Shown here: piece after piece, positions 8,123 to 15,338 of the stretch
How the letters are laid out: every line of letters begins with the position of its first letter
Position numbering within the stretch: position 1 is the stretch's first letter
Source of the DNA: Vibrio coralliilyticus ATCC BAA-450
Lineage (GTDB): Bacteria; Pseudomonadota; Gammaproteobacteria; Enterobacterales; Vibrionaceae
DNA length: 64,000 nucleotides
Assembly: GCF_000176135.1 (NCBI RefSeq)
Contig: NZ_ACZN01000015.1
Location: 310,001-374,000, forward strand
Direction of reading: 5' to 3'
Translations under genes and position numbers: made by a program
The notes under the pieces: model-generated
Told to the model about the DNA's origin: nothing
The model's database searches: none
What the model saw: only the letters and a program-made list of their open reading frames with translations

Positions 8123-8908
8123 ATGACAAAAGAAGCACCTCAAATTCAGGGGGATACGCCAACACTCCGACTTTTTGCATTGTTGGAGGTGATCGCTCAG
8201 AAAGACGAGTTCATTTCACTGCAAGGCTTAGTGGAAGAGACCGGACTGCCAAAGCCGACGCTACACCGTATGCTTCAGCAGCTCGAATCAGCAGGTATTA
8301 TTCAGAAAGATGGTGATGAAAAGCATTACAGCTCAGGCATTCGCCTAAGAAAGTTGGCTGAGAATTTGTTGCTCAACAGCACTATGCACAGTGCACGCCG
8401 CACCATTCTCGAAAACCTTAGAGCGGAAGTCGGTGAAAGTTGTAACCTGACCGCTCTGTCCAGTGGCGAGATCATCTATCTCGACCGTGCTGAAACCGAA
8501 GCGCCATTGCGTTTCCACCTCCACCCCGGCTCACGAGTCCCCGTGCATTGCTCAGCAACAGGAAAACTGTTCCTTGCTCACATGTCCAAGTCTCAGCGCC
8601 GCCGCTTGATAGAAAGCGTCCCGCTAACCCAATATACGGTCAACACCATCACCAATTTTGATGAGCTGGAGAGAAACATCGACGATGCAAAAATCCACGG
8701 TTTTGCCATCGATGATGAAGAGTTTTTACCCGGTTTAGTCTGTATCGCCGTATTGGTTCCGTCACCAAATGGGCAATCCAATCTCGGTTTAGCTATTCAA
8801 GCCCCCGTGATTCGGGTCAAACCGGACGAAGCCATCAAGTTTCTCCCTGCCCTGCAGAAAGCTGCTAAAGCACTGGCAAAAATTGAAGCAGAGAATTGGG
8901 GCGGATAG
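8123..8908 (+). CDS. IclR-family transcriptional regulator, TauR-like role
   Basis: Helix-turn-helix regulator with an N-terminal winged-helix domain (LRLFALLEVIAQKDEFISLQ, then TGLPKPTLHRMLQQLE) and a C-terminal IclR effector-binding domain (SRVPVHCSATGKLFLAHM is the typical ligand-pocket segment). I place the start at the ATG at 8123 because AAGGA sits 10 bp upstream; the longer frame from 8057 lacks such a site. That gives 261 residues, normal for the family. It is divergent from pta-tauE and is the only regulator in the sulfonate module, so it probably controls this locus in response to a pathway intermediate; the ligand is unknown. Confidence 0.85.
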   Translation: MTKEAPQIQGDTPTLRLFALLEVIAQKDEFISLQGLVEETGLPKPTLHRMLQQLESAGIIQKDGDEKHYSSGIRLRKLAENLLLNSTMHSARRTILENLRAEVGESCNLTALSSGEIIYLDRAETEAPLRFHLHPGSRVPVHCSATGKLFLAHMSKSQRRRLIESVPLTQYTVNTITNFDELERNIDDAKIHGFAIDDEEFLPGLVCIAVLVPSPNGQSNLGLAIQAPVIRVKPDEAIKFLPALQKAAKALAKIEAENWGG

Positions 8909-9302
8909 TATTTTTGCAGTCAGACAGACAGCTTCAGATCAAGCTGGTCGCCGCTTTTCTCGCCAGAGATATGTACGACCAGCTCTATACCTTCCTGCTA
9001 CCAAAACAATAATGGCTTAATCTCCCCTCAGCTTGATTTCAACAGTGCTACAACTTCAGTCCACTATGTCCGAATAGAGCATTAACTATTGAGTCTTAAG
9101 TAAAAATAACACAGCCCAGCGACTTCACTAAGAGATGAGCAACAACAAAATTTCATCCATTTTGTGAGACATGCAGCCAAGATCTATTACTTTGGTGAAT
9201 TTGAAGTACAAAGCATTCATTATAACTATATTTTTAGTTAGATTGATGTGCACTTTCTTTTATATCATTGCTTATCTTTGTTTAAATAACTCAAGGTGCA
9301 TC
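8909..9302. other. Intergenic region before the effector gene
   Basis: 394 bp without a convincing gene. A 33-codon frame without a start (8913-9014, ending with LYTFLLPKQ) could be a remnant but matches nothing I recognise. The right part is AT-rich and ends with CAAGGTG, the ribosome-binding site of the PAAR-like gene. Confidence 0.4.
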
Positions 9303-10706
9303 ATGGGTGTAACAGTTTGTGCTAATGGACTTAGCGTAGTCCATAAGGGATCCGGCGGTGAAGCCAATGCCACATTGCCCGACGTTTGTCTGACCACAGT
9401 CGGTAATGCCGTTGTACCTATCCCATATGGTAATAATGCAAAATCCGCTGATCTAGCAGATGGAACGACCACCGTCTCTATGGATGGCGGCAATAGTATT
9501 GCGATTAAAGGCAGTAAATTCGCGGCAAGTACCGGCGACGCAGGTGGCGATAAGAAAGGTGTCGCGTCAGGAACCATAGAAGCTGAGGCCGAGTTCATCT
9601 CCGCCTCTCCAACCGTTTCGATGGAAGGTAAAGGTGTTTGTCGTTTGTCAGACCAAATGACAATGAACAAAGCCAACACCATGTGTCTTGGCGGTGCTCA
9701 AAACCCTTCAGTCACCGTAACCGAAGATGCTGAAGGAACTTATACTGTTGATCTCTTCCTTTCTTATTCAGATGGTGACCCTGTTCAAGGTGCGACCTAC
9801 AAGCTCACCGATCAAAAAGGCGGTGTTTTTGAAGGCAAACTGGATGACAAAGGTAAGGCATCGGTTAGTGGAGTAGCTCCCGGCGAGTTTGACGTAGAGT
9901 TCGGTGAAGATACTAGGGAGTTCACCCCGAATGAACCGACTAAACAAAACCCGAGATACAACCCGACCGCTGACCCTCAAGAACTTCTCGATAATGCTAA
10001 ACAAGGCGAAGTTGGCTTCTGGGAAAATGCTTGGAGAAAAACATCGGGCGTTGCTAGTTGGATATGGGGAGTAATTTTAGGCGACTTCAATGAAGATGCA
10101 ACTGTTGAACAAATCATCGCCAATACAGCTATCACCATGATTCCAGTTGTTGACCAAGTAGGTGATTTACGAGATTTAGCAGCCAATACTCTACGACTAT
10201 TAGACGAAGAAGCGCGAGATGACCCCGAAAACTGGCTAATGTTATCGCTAACCCTGATTGGATGCATCCCCGTTTTTGGAAGTGCTATGAAAGGTACATG
10301 TAAAGTAGCTCTAAAATTAGGGAAACAGACGCCTAAGGATGATCTGTTAGCTGTGATGAGAGCGGTTGGAAAAGGTGATCCAGAAAAATTCCTGCGCAAT
10401 CTCAAATGGAACGACTACGCCAAACAATGTGCTCAGATATTATCAGATGTTATTAAGCCATGTTGTGAAGTAGGCATAGAGTTAGCTTCTGCCGCGAGTA
10501 GAATTGGCGCTGACGAGTTAGCAAAGTATTTCTTAGATTTAGTAAAAGAGTTGAGAATAGTGGACAAAGTTGGAGGTGATAAAATTGTAGAGGCGATGAA
10601 GAGCTTCGATCACCTATTTGCTTCAATATTAGGGAAAGCAGAGGATGTATTCCCTGCAAGAATTCACCATAGTGGAAAAAAAAGGAAGTGCCCAAAGTGG
10701 GACTAA
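9303..10706 (+). CDS. DUF4150/PAAR-like toxin carrier, probably T6SS-delivered
   Basis: 467-residue protein from the ATG at 9303 (AAGGTG upstream; the frame extends to 9171 without a site). Residues 1-130 are a PAAR-like DUF4150 domain (GVTVCANGLSVVHKGSGGEA; DVCLTTVGNAVVPIPYGNN; GGAQNPSVTV), which caps the T6SS spike. A beta-sandwich linker follows (DPVQGATYKLTDQKGG), then a hydrophobic pre-toxin segment (IANTAITMIPVVDQVGDL; LTLIGCIPVFGSAMK). The protein ends at KKRKCPKWD just after an A8 run at 10676-10683. Removing one A would extend it 42 codons beyond the present stop, to 10833. The T6SS link is inference from the domain; no other T6SS gene is in the window. Immunity-like genes follow. 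Confidence 0.75.
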   Translation: MGVTVCANGLSVVHKGSGGEANATLPDVCLTTVGNAVVPIPYGNNAKSADLADGTTTVSMDGGNSIAIKGSKFAASTGDAGGDKKGVASGTIEAEAEFISASPTVSMEGKGVCRLSDQMTMNKANTMCLGGAQNPSVTVTEDAEGTYTVDLFLSYSDGDPVQGATYKLTDQKGGVFEGKLDDKGKASVSGVAPGEFDVEFGEDTREFTPNEPTKQNPRYNPTADPQELLDNAKQGEVGFWENAWRKTSGVASWIWGVILGDFNEDATVEQIIANTAITMIPVVDQVGDLRDLAANTLRLLDEEARDDPENWLMLSLTLIGCIPVFGSAMKGTCKVALKLGKQTPKDDLLAVMRAVGKGDPEKFLRNLKWNDYAKQCAQILSDVIKPCCEVGIELASAASRIGADELAKYFLDLVKELRIVDKVGGDKIVEAMKSFDHLFASILGKAEDVFPARIHHSGKKRKCPKWD

Positions 10707-10833
10707 AACGGCAAAATCTAACGAGAAAAAAACTGGAGCTTCTAAATGTAGAATTTGCAGGAAGGTAAAACAGGTTCCAGGGAAAAAATACGCAAACAAG
10801 AGTGGTACATGTGTAGGGCATAAGGTGATCTAA
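10676..10833 (+). pseudogene. Out-of-frame continuation of the PAAR-like carrier
   Basis: Downstream of the A8 run (10676-10683), the +1 frame stays open to the TAA at 10831. It encodes a Lys-rich linker and a Cys-pair motif (SKCRICRKVKQVPGKK, then GTCVGHK) that looks like a small zinc-ribbon tail. The stop is followed immediately by the ATG of the nuclease gene. Possible explanations are a frameshift mutation, programmed or stochastic slippage on the A-run, or an assembly error. A separate 62-codon gene starting at 10645 is less likely, as it would lie mostly inside the carrier's end. Confidence 0.5.
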
Positions 10834-11787
10834 ATGGCAACTACAGCAAGCGCGCCAAAAGGCGATTTAAAAGCTTGGAGAGAATATTTCCAATGGGTTG
10901 AGAAAAAAGGAAAACAAGGCAAGTTCAGAGGTGACCTTCAAAGACTGAAAAACCTTGATGCTCCCATTTGTTCCATAAAACTTTTTTCTAATATTAGCTC
11001 TACCAAAGACGCAAAAAAAGAATGGGAAAAGCGTCACCCTTGGGCAACTATTGGATTGGCAACATCTCACACTAAGAAAAGACTACTTACCCCCCACCAC
11101 TTAATCACATGTGAAGTTATGTCTTCACTAAGCAGCCACTATGAGGATGTGATCGAAAATGATATTGGATATAACGTTAATAGCCCACAAAATTTAGTCA
11201 TTCTCCCTAATAGCACAGTAGTTGCATGTCACTTAGGCATACCGTTGCATGAAGGAGGACATGATGATTACAACATAAGTAAAAAAGAAGAACTAAAACT
11301 AGATAGAGCTGCCAATAGTCTAATTGACGGAGAAAGAGTTTGGAAACCAAACGTAGAAATGCATGCTTATCATGCAAAAGTATTTAAATTAGTAACCCCT
11401 ATAATACACAAACATTTTAGATGCACCAAAGATCTAAACCACAATGAATTTATTGAAGACCTCAACAAAGTATCAAAAAAAATACTTCGTAAACTAGGAA
11501 AATTTCAATGGCTACTTCACGAAAATGGAATAGACTATAAGCCTTTAAACGCCAACGGTTGTATGAATACGTTGTTAATATCTAGCTATGGAGTAGGCGC
11601 TGAGAGTATCAGTATTCGAGAATCGGCAAAACGCCTACCAGAAAGTCATGAGAGCGCTCAACTAGCACCTTGTGAATGTCACCGTGAACACCCTGAATTA
11701 GATGAAAAGTATTATATAAAAAAATTTCACAAGTCTATTCGGAGAAGCATGGGATTGAAAGTCGCTTCTGAAATAAAATGGGGTTAA
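10834..11787 (+). CDS. AHH-like HNH/Endonuclease VII-fold nuclease, putative effector
   Basis: 317-residue protein whose centre resembles AHH nucleases of polymorphic toxins: PHHLI at residues 87-91, then SPQNLVILPN (118-126), then HLGIPLHEGGHDDYN with His133, His139 and His143. In the AHH family the paired His and the later H...H..Y segment form the metal-binding catalytic centre; here Pro replaces the Ala of AHH. A Cys/His cluster near the C-terminus (CECHREHPE) may bind zinc. The start abuts the upstream stop codon and AAGGTG lies in the upstream frame, so translation is probably coupled. There is no trafficking domain of its own, so it may be a split C-terminal toxin or a cargo effector of the upstream PAAR-like protein. 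Base composition is AT-rich compared with the core. Confidence 0.6.
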   Translation: MATTASAPKGDLKAWREYFQWVEKKGKQGKFRGDLQRLKNLDAPICSIKLFSNISSTKDAKKEWEKRHPWATIGLATSHTKKRLLTPHHLITCEVMSSLSSHYEDVIENDIGYNVNSPQNLVILPNSTVVACHLGIPLHEGGHDDYNISKKEELKLDRAANSLIDGERVWKPNVEMHAYHAKVFKLVTPIIHKHFRCTKDLNHNEFIEDLNKVSKKILRKLGKFQWLLHENGIDYKPLNANGCMNTLLISSYGVGAESISIRESAKRLPESHESAQLAPCECHREHPELDEKYYIKKFHKSIRRSMGLKVASEIKWG

Positions 11788-11790
11788 GTT

Positions 11791-12342
11791 ATGAGTGATA
11801 TTGAATTGTATTTCATGAATGAAAACTATCAAAAAGTCACAGACCTGTTAGTTCCTAAACATAATTTTAACAATCTCTTCCTCAATTATATCGAACTCTC
11901 AGTTGAGAAGCCTTTAAAATATGAGACAATGACCCTCAGCTCACAATTTAGAAAGACATTTTACGACAGCGATGCTATATACGTTAGTGAGGAAGTCTAT
12001 CAACAAGTTTTTTCATCAAATATCAGTAATATTTATTGTGTGCCTGTAAATATTAAGTTCACTGATGGAAAAAGCTTTAGTTACTATAGAATAGATTCAA
12101 AGTTAGAGTTAGATATAATTGATATGGATAACTCTGTAACTGATGAAGATGGCGATTTATCAAGAGTAATCTTTGATACTAATAAGGTCAGTAATATTGA
12201 CCCTAAAAATTTAGATTTTTTTAAACTTTCAGGTTTAGATGCCTTTCAGTTCGTAGTAAGTAAAAGAGTCAAAGAAAATTTAGTTAAATATAGTAACGAT
12301 ATTGATTTTAAAATCGATAAGGAATTTGATCTTTTATGGTAA
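11791..12342 (+). CDS. Imm11-like (DUF1629-like) putative immunity protein
   Basis: 183 residues, AT-rich coding sequence, beginning 3 bp after the nuclease stop codon. The C-terminal part (LSGLDAFQFVVSKRVKENL) resembles the imm11/DUF1629 ending found in immunity proteins of polymorphic toxin systems, where a FVVS.RV-type segment is common. Position directly after a nuclease toxin suggests it protects against that toxin. It overlaps the next gene by 7 bp. It is the counterpart by position of the genes at 14087 and 23407, although sequence similarity to them is faint. Confidence 0.5.
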   Translation: MSDIELYFMNENYQKVTDLLVPKHNFNNLFLNYIELSVEKPLKYETMTLSSQFRKTFYDSDAIYVSEEVYQQVFSSNISNIYCVPVNIKFTDGKSFSYYRIDSKLELDIIDMDNSVTDEDGDLSRVIFDTNKVSNIDPKNLDFFKLSGLDAFQFVVSKRVKENLVKYSNDIDFKIDKEFDLLW

Positions 12343-12734
12343 TAAATGGATACTTTGAATTAAATAAAGATACTTATGAAAATCTTCCTATTAAAGAACA
12401 CTTAGGACATAAATTAATATCTGTTGAACCTGATTTATTAATAGATTTATTAGCCTCTTTTCCAAGAATTATGATAAGGTCGGAGCTAGCTTCAGTGTTT
12501 TCAGAGATTGAAAGTCTCTTAATTGAAGCGGCATACATAGATTCATCAGAGAATAAATCATACCTATCTTTTCTTTCTACTAGTAGAGAAAATTTGAGTT
12601 TGGATATTATAGATGAGAATAATGAGAGCCTTCCAATTATTTTTTATCATCAAAACTCTTTATACATAAAGAATGACATAGTATCAGAAATTAACAATAG
12701 CAAAAGTATATTGGACATCGAATATAGGGTGTAG
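12336..12734 (+). CDS. Second immunity-like protein, short divergent paralog
   Basis: 132-residue acidic, AT-rich protein with no recognised fold. Its segment ISVEPDLLIDLLASFPRIMI matches the IVPVEPDLLLEMTFSPKMFL segment of the proteins at 14666 and 23988, and in all three an imm11-like gene lies directly upstream. That makes it a shorter, diverged member of the same two-gene immunity module. It overlaps its upstream partner by 7 bp and stops 1 bp before the next gene, so the genes from the nuclease to 13602 are probably one transcript. A specific target cannot be assigned. Confidence 0.5.
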   Translation: MVINGYFELNKDTYENLPIKEHLGHKLISVEPDLLIDLLASFPRIMIRSELASVFSEIESLLIEAAYIDSSENKSYLSFLSTSRENLSLDIIDENNESLPIIFYHQNSLYIKNDIVSEINNSKSILDIEYRV

Positions 12735-12735
12735 T

Positions 12736-13602
12736 ATGGAACTTTTAACTTTTGAAGATATAACCAGCTTGTGCGAAAAACAATATAACAGTCATATATT
12801 AGATTCATTTAGCAAAAAGAAAAGTTATTATTTGAGGTTGCTTTATGAAAGTGAAGGCAACGGTATAAATTATATAACATCCTTGCGAAGTAAAAATTTT
12901 ATTTCTGATTATGACATATATCGACTAGCATATTCAAAAATCAATGACTTTTCTTCAGATTACTCTGAAAATAATCTACTAGATATTATAAGCACCCAAA
13001 AAAATGATGGGACACTATATTTATCCGACAGTAACCAGATACACAATTTATGCTACGATGCATATTCGGAATTTATTGATAAGATATTAAGCGTAGGTGG
13101 AAAAATAGATCATGATGAGTTTTTGTCAACTATGTTTTCTGGTGAAAAAGAAGAGTATTTATTATTCAACAAACTAATTGACAGGTTCAAATTCAGTTCT
13201 CAATCACTATCAGAATCCGCATCATGGATACTATACAATGAATATTACTCTGAAGAAAACGGAAAACTAGCGCTCGAAAAGATAATGAACCAAGGGATAG
13301 ATATTAATTATCTCTTTGATGAAGATTTTGAGCTATGCGATTACGATTCGTTTCTAGGTTTATTATTTTCTGAGCAACCATTACTGTTAATAAATGCTTT
13401 AAAAAGCAAACCAAATAAAGAAGTGATAAACAATTTCCCTTGGGGCTTCATAATCTCGGAGAGCAGAATGCAATCAGATCATGTTAGTGCTATTATAGCC
13501 CTTAAAAACTCTGGCTACACAATCCCAATCGATGAGATTATCGAACATTTGGACGAAAAAGGTGAAGCTAGCCTTAGTAATTTGATAAAGAGCAACATCT
13601 AG
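12736..13602 (+). CDS. Unrecognised protein at the end of the effector operon
   Basis: 288 residues, acidic and Ser/Asn-rich, mostly predicted helical, without a signal peptide or membrane segment. I recognise no family. Alternating helices with 'LYESEGNGINYI...' and 'MNQGIDINYLFDEDFELCDYDSFLGLLFSEQPLLLINALKS' hint at an ankyrin- or HEAT-like solenoid, but the repeats are too degenerate to claim. It starts 1 bp after the preceding stop codon and shares its AT-rich composition. An immunity or adaptor role for the upstream toxin is possible from position only. A terminator at 13712 follows. Confidence 0.5.
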   Translation: MELLTFEDITSLCEKQYNSHILDSFSKKKSYYLRLLYESEGNGINYITSLRSKNFISDYDIYRLAYSKINDFSSDYSENNLLDIISTQKNDGTLYLSDSNQIHNLCYDAYSEFIDKILSVGGKIDHDEFLSTMFSGEKEEYLLFNKLIDRFKFSSQSLSESASWILYNEYYSEENGKLALEKIMNQGIDINYLFDEDFELCDYDSFLGLLFSEQPLLLINALKSKPNKEVINNFPWGFIISESRMQSDHVSAIIALKNSGYTIPIDEIIEHLDEKGEASLSNLIKSNI

Positions 13603-13711
13603 TTGTTTACTATATAAATGAATTAAGGCTTTATCCGCGAGTTTAGGCAACTTAACCTCATAGACCCGAGCTGTAAAATGTCGCTCCAATCAATCTAAAC
13701 ACTTTCGATAA

Positions 13712-13740
13712 GGTGTACTCAAGATGAGTGCACCTTTTTT
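13712..13740 (+). terminator. Rho-independent terminator of the effector operon
   Basis: Stem GGTGTACTC / GAGTGCACC with an AAGAT loop and one G-U pair, followed by TTTTTT. It lies 110 bp after the last gene of the nuclease operon. Confidence 0.75.
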
Positions 13741-13804
13741 GAATTTATGCCCCGAGAAAAGCTCAAAACAAATTAAATACATTTCAGGACGAGCGATAGA
13801 ATGC

Positions 13805-13837
13805 AAAAAGCCCGCAAATCACTTTGCGGGCTTTTTT
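13805..13837 (+). terminator. Copy of the ffs terminator at a cassette boundary
   Basis: Hairpin AAAGCCCGCAAA / TTTGCGGGCTTT flanked by A- and T-runs. It is the same hairpin and loop (TCAC on this strand) as the terminator after 4.5S RNA at 24612-24645, but here it has no RNA gene beside it. This suggests it marks the end of a cassette once joined to ffs. Confidence 0.75.
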
Positions 13838-13913
13838 AATGGTGATGCTTGCAACATAAGTTCAGCATAGCATAGACTAGCTTTCAAATGCGTTGTTCTT
13901 TAAGCTGATTTGA

Positions 13914-14060
13914 TCAACAACGCCGTGTCAAAGTCAAGAATGCGGTATTGGCCGAGAACATGAATCAAGAAATTGGCCTACTCAAGACATAATTCACAGA
14001 AAGATCTTATATAAAGTTGAGGGTGGTGTAAATTATCTTAAAGTAGCAAAAGATTTATAG
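13914..14060 (+). pseudogene. Toxin-tip remnant before an immunity pair
   Basis: A 48-codon open frame without a start codon, bounded upstream by TGA at 13911. It encodes a fragment with two Cys and several His and basic residues (CQSQECGIGREHESRNW; IIHRKILYKVEGG) and stops 26 bp before the immunity gene at 14087. Its position and lack of a start fit a C-terminal toxin piece left when an older effector was replaced. No catalytic motif can be assigned. Confidence 0.4.
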
Positions 14061-14086
14061 AACCAGGTAATGACCAGGAAGAGATA

Positions 14087-14653
14087 ATGGAAATTTCGTA
14101 TATCACTGAAGATTTTAACGCAGGTGAATCATTTTTTATAAGTAATGATAAGAGATCATTTTTCTATGATGACAATTACTTTAACCCCACATCACTTATT
14201 GAGCCTATAGTCTGGTCCGATAAGAATATGAAACATATCGATGCGTTGGATTTAATGAAATCAAGTTGCTTTAATGTTACTAAAGATATCGCAGAGGTTA
14301 TAATGAGTTTCGATCCTTATGGTGTTGAATTTTATCCAGCTAAATTAAGTTGCGCTGGTCATGAAACCGCTAATGGTAGATATATACTTGAAGTCAATAA
14401 CATCGTAGACGTTGTGGACAAAGAGAGAAGTATAAAAGTTACGGAAGCAACAACGAGATTTTATTTATCTGAGAAAAAGATCAGTTCTCTCATACCAAGT
14501 AAACAACATGTTTTTAAGCCAAAGGGAATGAATAAAGTATTTTTCTCAAAAGAAATATTTGACGCTCTTCGTCATATCTATGAACAAGGTAAAATTAAGA
14601 CCAGTATGGTTGCATATACTTTTGACTCTTCTGAAGAATGCCCAGATATATAA
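14087..14653 (+). CDS. Imm11/DUF1629-type putative immunity protein (copy 2)
   Basis: 188-residue protein with the imm11-type core: CFNVTKDIAEVIMSFDPYGVEFYPA near the middle, RYILEVNNIVDVVDKERS, and a C-terminal FKPKGMNKVFFSKEIFDALRH segment. The protein at 23407 is a clear paralog of the same length, sharing 'VTKD.AEIIMSFDPYG.E.YPA'. This class neutralises polymorphic toxins in the cytoplasm of the producing cell. AGGAAGAG precedes the ATG. It lies directly after a toxin-tip remnant and before a second immunity-like gene, with no complete toxin, so it is probably an orphan immunity gene. Confidence 0.65.
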   Translation: MEISYITEDFNAGESFFISNDKRSFFYDDNYFNPTSLIEPIVWSDKNMKHIDALDLMKSSCFNVTKDIAEVIMSFDPYGVEFYPAKLSCAGHETANGRYILEVNNIVDVVDKERSIKVTEATTRFYLSEKKISSLIPSKQHVFKPKGMNKVFFSKEIFDALRHIYEQGKIKTSMVAYTFDSSEECPDI

Positions 14654-14665
14654 GGAGTTAGAACG

Positions 14666-15154
14666 ATGAATGAATATATAATCTTATCTAAGAGTTATTT
14701 TAATAAGTTTCCATTTCAAAATTCTCCTACTCCGATTGTTCCTGTAGAGCCAGACCTGTTGCTTGAAATGACATTTTCTCCGAAGATGTTTTTAATTAGT
14801 GATATAGCCGAGAAGTTAGAACAGATTGTGAAATATGGTGTTGAGTGGGTAGATGCAAGAGTAGACTGCTCACCTAGCCAACCAAATGAAGATCAAATTA
14901 AGTATTACGAAGATTATCGAATGCCGTATATCCATCAAACTTATAGACTGACGGACAAAGAAAAACAATATGGTAAGCTGAACTGGTTAGACGTTAATTC
15001 AACCGATTTTGACTTCTCTAAAATCGAAAATATACCTCTAGAAGAACGTTTGATATTTAAGCTAGAAGAAGATTTTGGGTTGATTTTCATCCACCAAAGT
15101 GTGATCGATCTGCTTAAGAAAGATGTCAAAGATGTTTGGGTTAGGGATGTATAG
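14666..15154 (+). CDS. Immunity-associated protein (copy 2), orphan module
   Basis: 162-residue protein of unknown fold, 12 bp after the imm11-type gene, with AAGGAG before the ATG. The VEPDLLLEMTFSPK segment and a DARVDCSPSQP motif are shared with the protein at 23988. The last 82 residues of the two are nearly identical, and this identity continues into the 3' flank as a long direct repeat. The N-terminal halves are less alike, which suggests recombination or gene conversion at the 3' ends. It probably functions with, or in parallel to, its upstream partner as an immunity module; the toxin is unknown. Confidence 0.55.
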   Translation: MNEYIILSKSYFNKFPFQNSPTPIVPVEPDLLLEMTFSPKMFLISDIAEKLEQIVKYGVEWVDARVDCSPSQPNEDQIKYYEDYRMPYIHQTYRLTDKEKQYGKLNWLDVNSTDFDFSKIENIPLEERLIFKLEEDFGLIFIHQSVIDLLKKDVKDVWVRDV

Positions 15155-15291
15155 TTAAAGTCACAGAAGGTTATCACTATTTGCTTGAAGTGCACCTAAC
15201 ATGGTGCACTTTTAGTTAACAGCCTCTTTAAGTTTAGCAAATTAAACACTAATTAGATCAATACAGCTTCAAAACAGGGATACAAAAAAGC
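14909..15291 (+). repeat. Direct repeat, left copy, flanking the restriction island
   Basis: About 383 bp, nearly identical to 24234-24621. It covers the second half of the immunity-associated gene, its terminator, and the flank up to GGGATACAAAAAAGC. At that point this copy changes into the hsdR terminator while the right copy continues into the ffs terminator. Confidence 0.85.
15188..15213 (+). terminator. Terminator of immunity module 2
   Basis: Stem AAGTGCACC / GGTGCACTT followed by TT. The equivalent hairpin at 24513-24538 has a compensating C-to-T and G-to-A change in the stem, supporting a functional structure. Confidence 0.65.
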
Positions 15292-15308
15292 AGCCTAGTT
15301 GGCTGCCT
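15289..15308 (-). terminator. Terminator of the hsd operon
   Basis: Stem GCAGCC / GGCTGC with a short loop; on the minus strand it is followed by a T6 run. It lies 31 bp after the hsdR stop codon and starts exactly where the left direct repeat diverges from the right one. Confidence 0.7.
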
Positions 15309-15338
15309 TCATTTAATTGGACTGTATGGTTGTAACGA

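Noticed and set aside
8913-9014. Short open frame as a gene remnant
   Set aside because: It is only 33 codons, has no start, and matches no recognised protein.
10645-10833. Independent 62-residue gene between carrier and nuclease
   Set aside because: Its first part overlaps the carrier's coding end in another frame and no ribosome-binding site is clear; an out-of-frame continuation after the A8 run explains it better.
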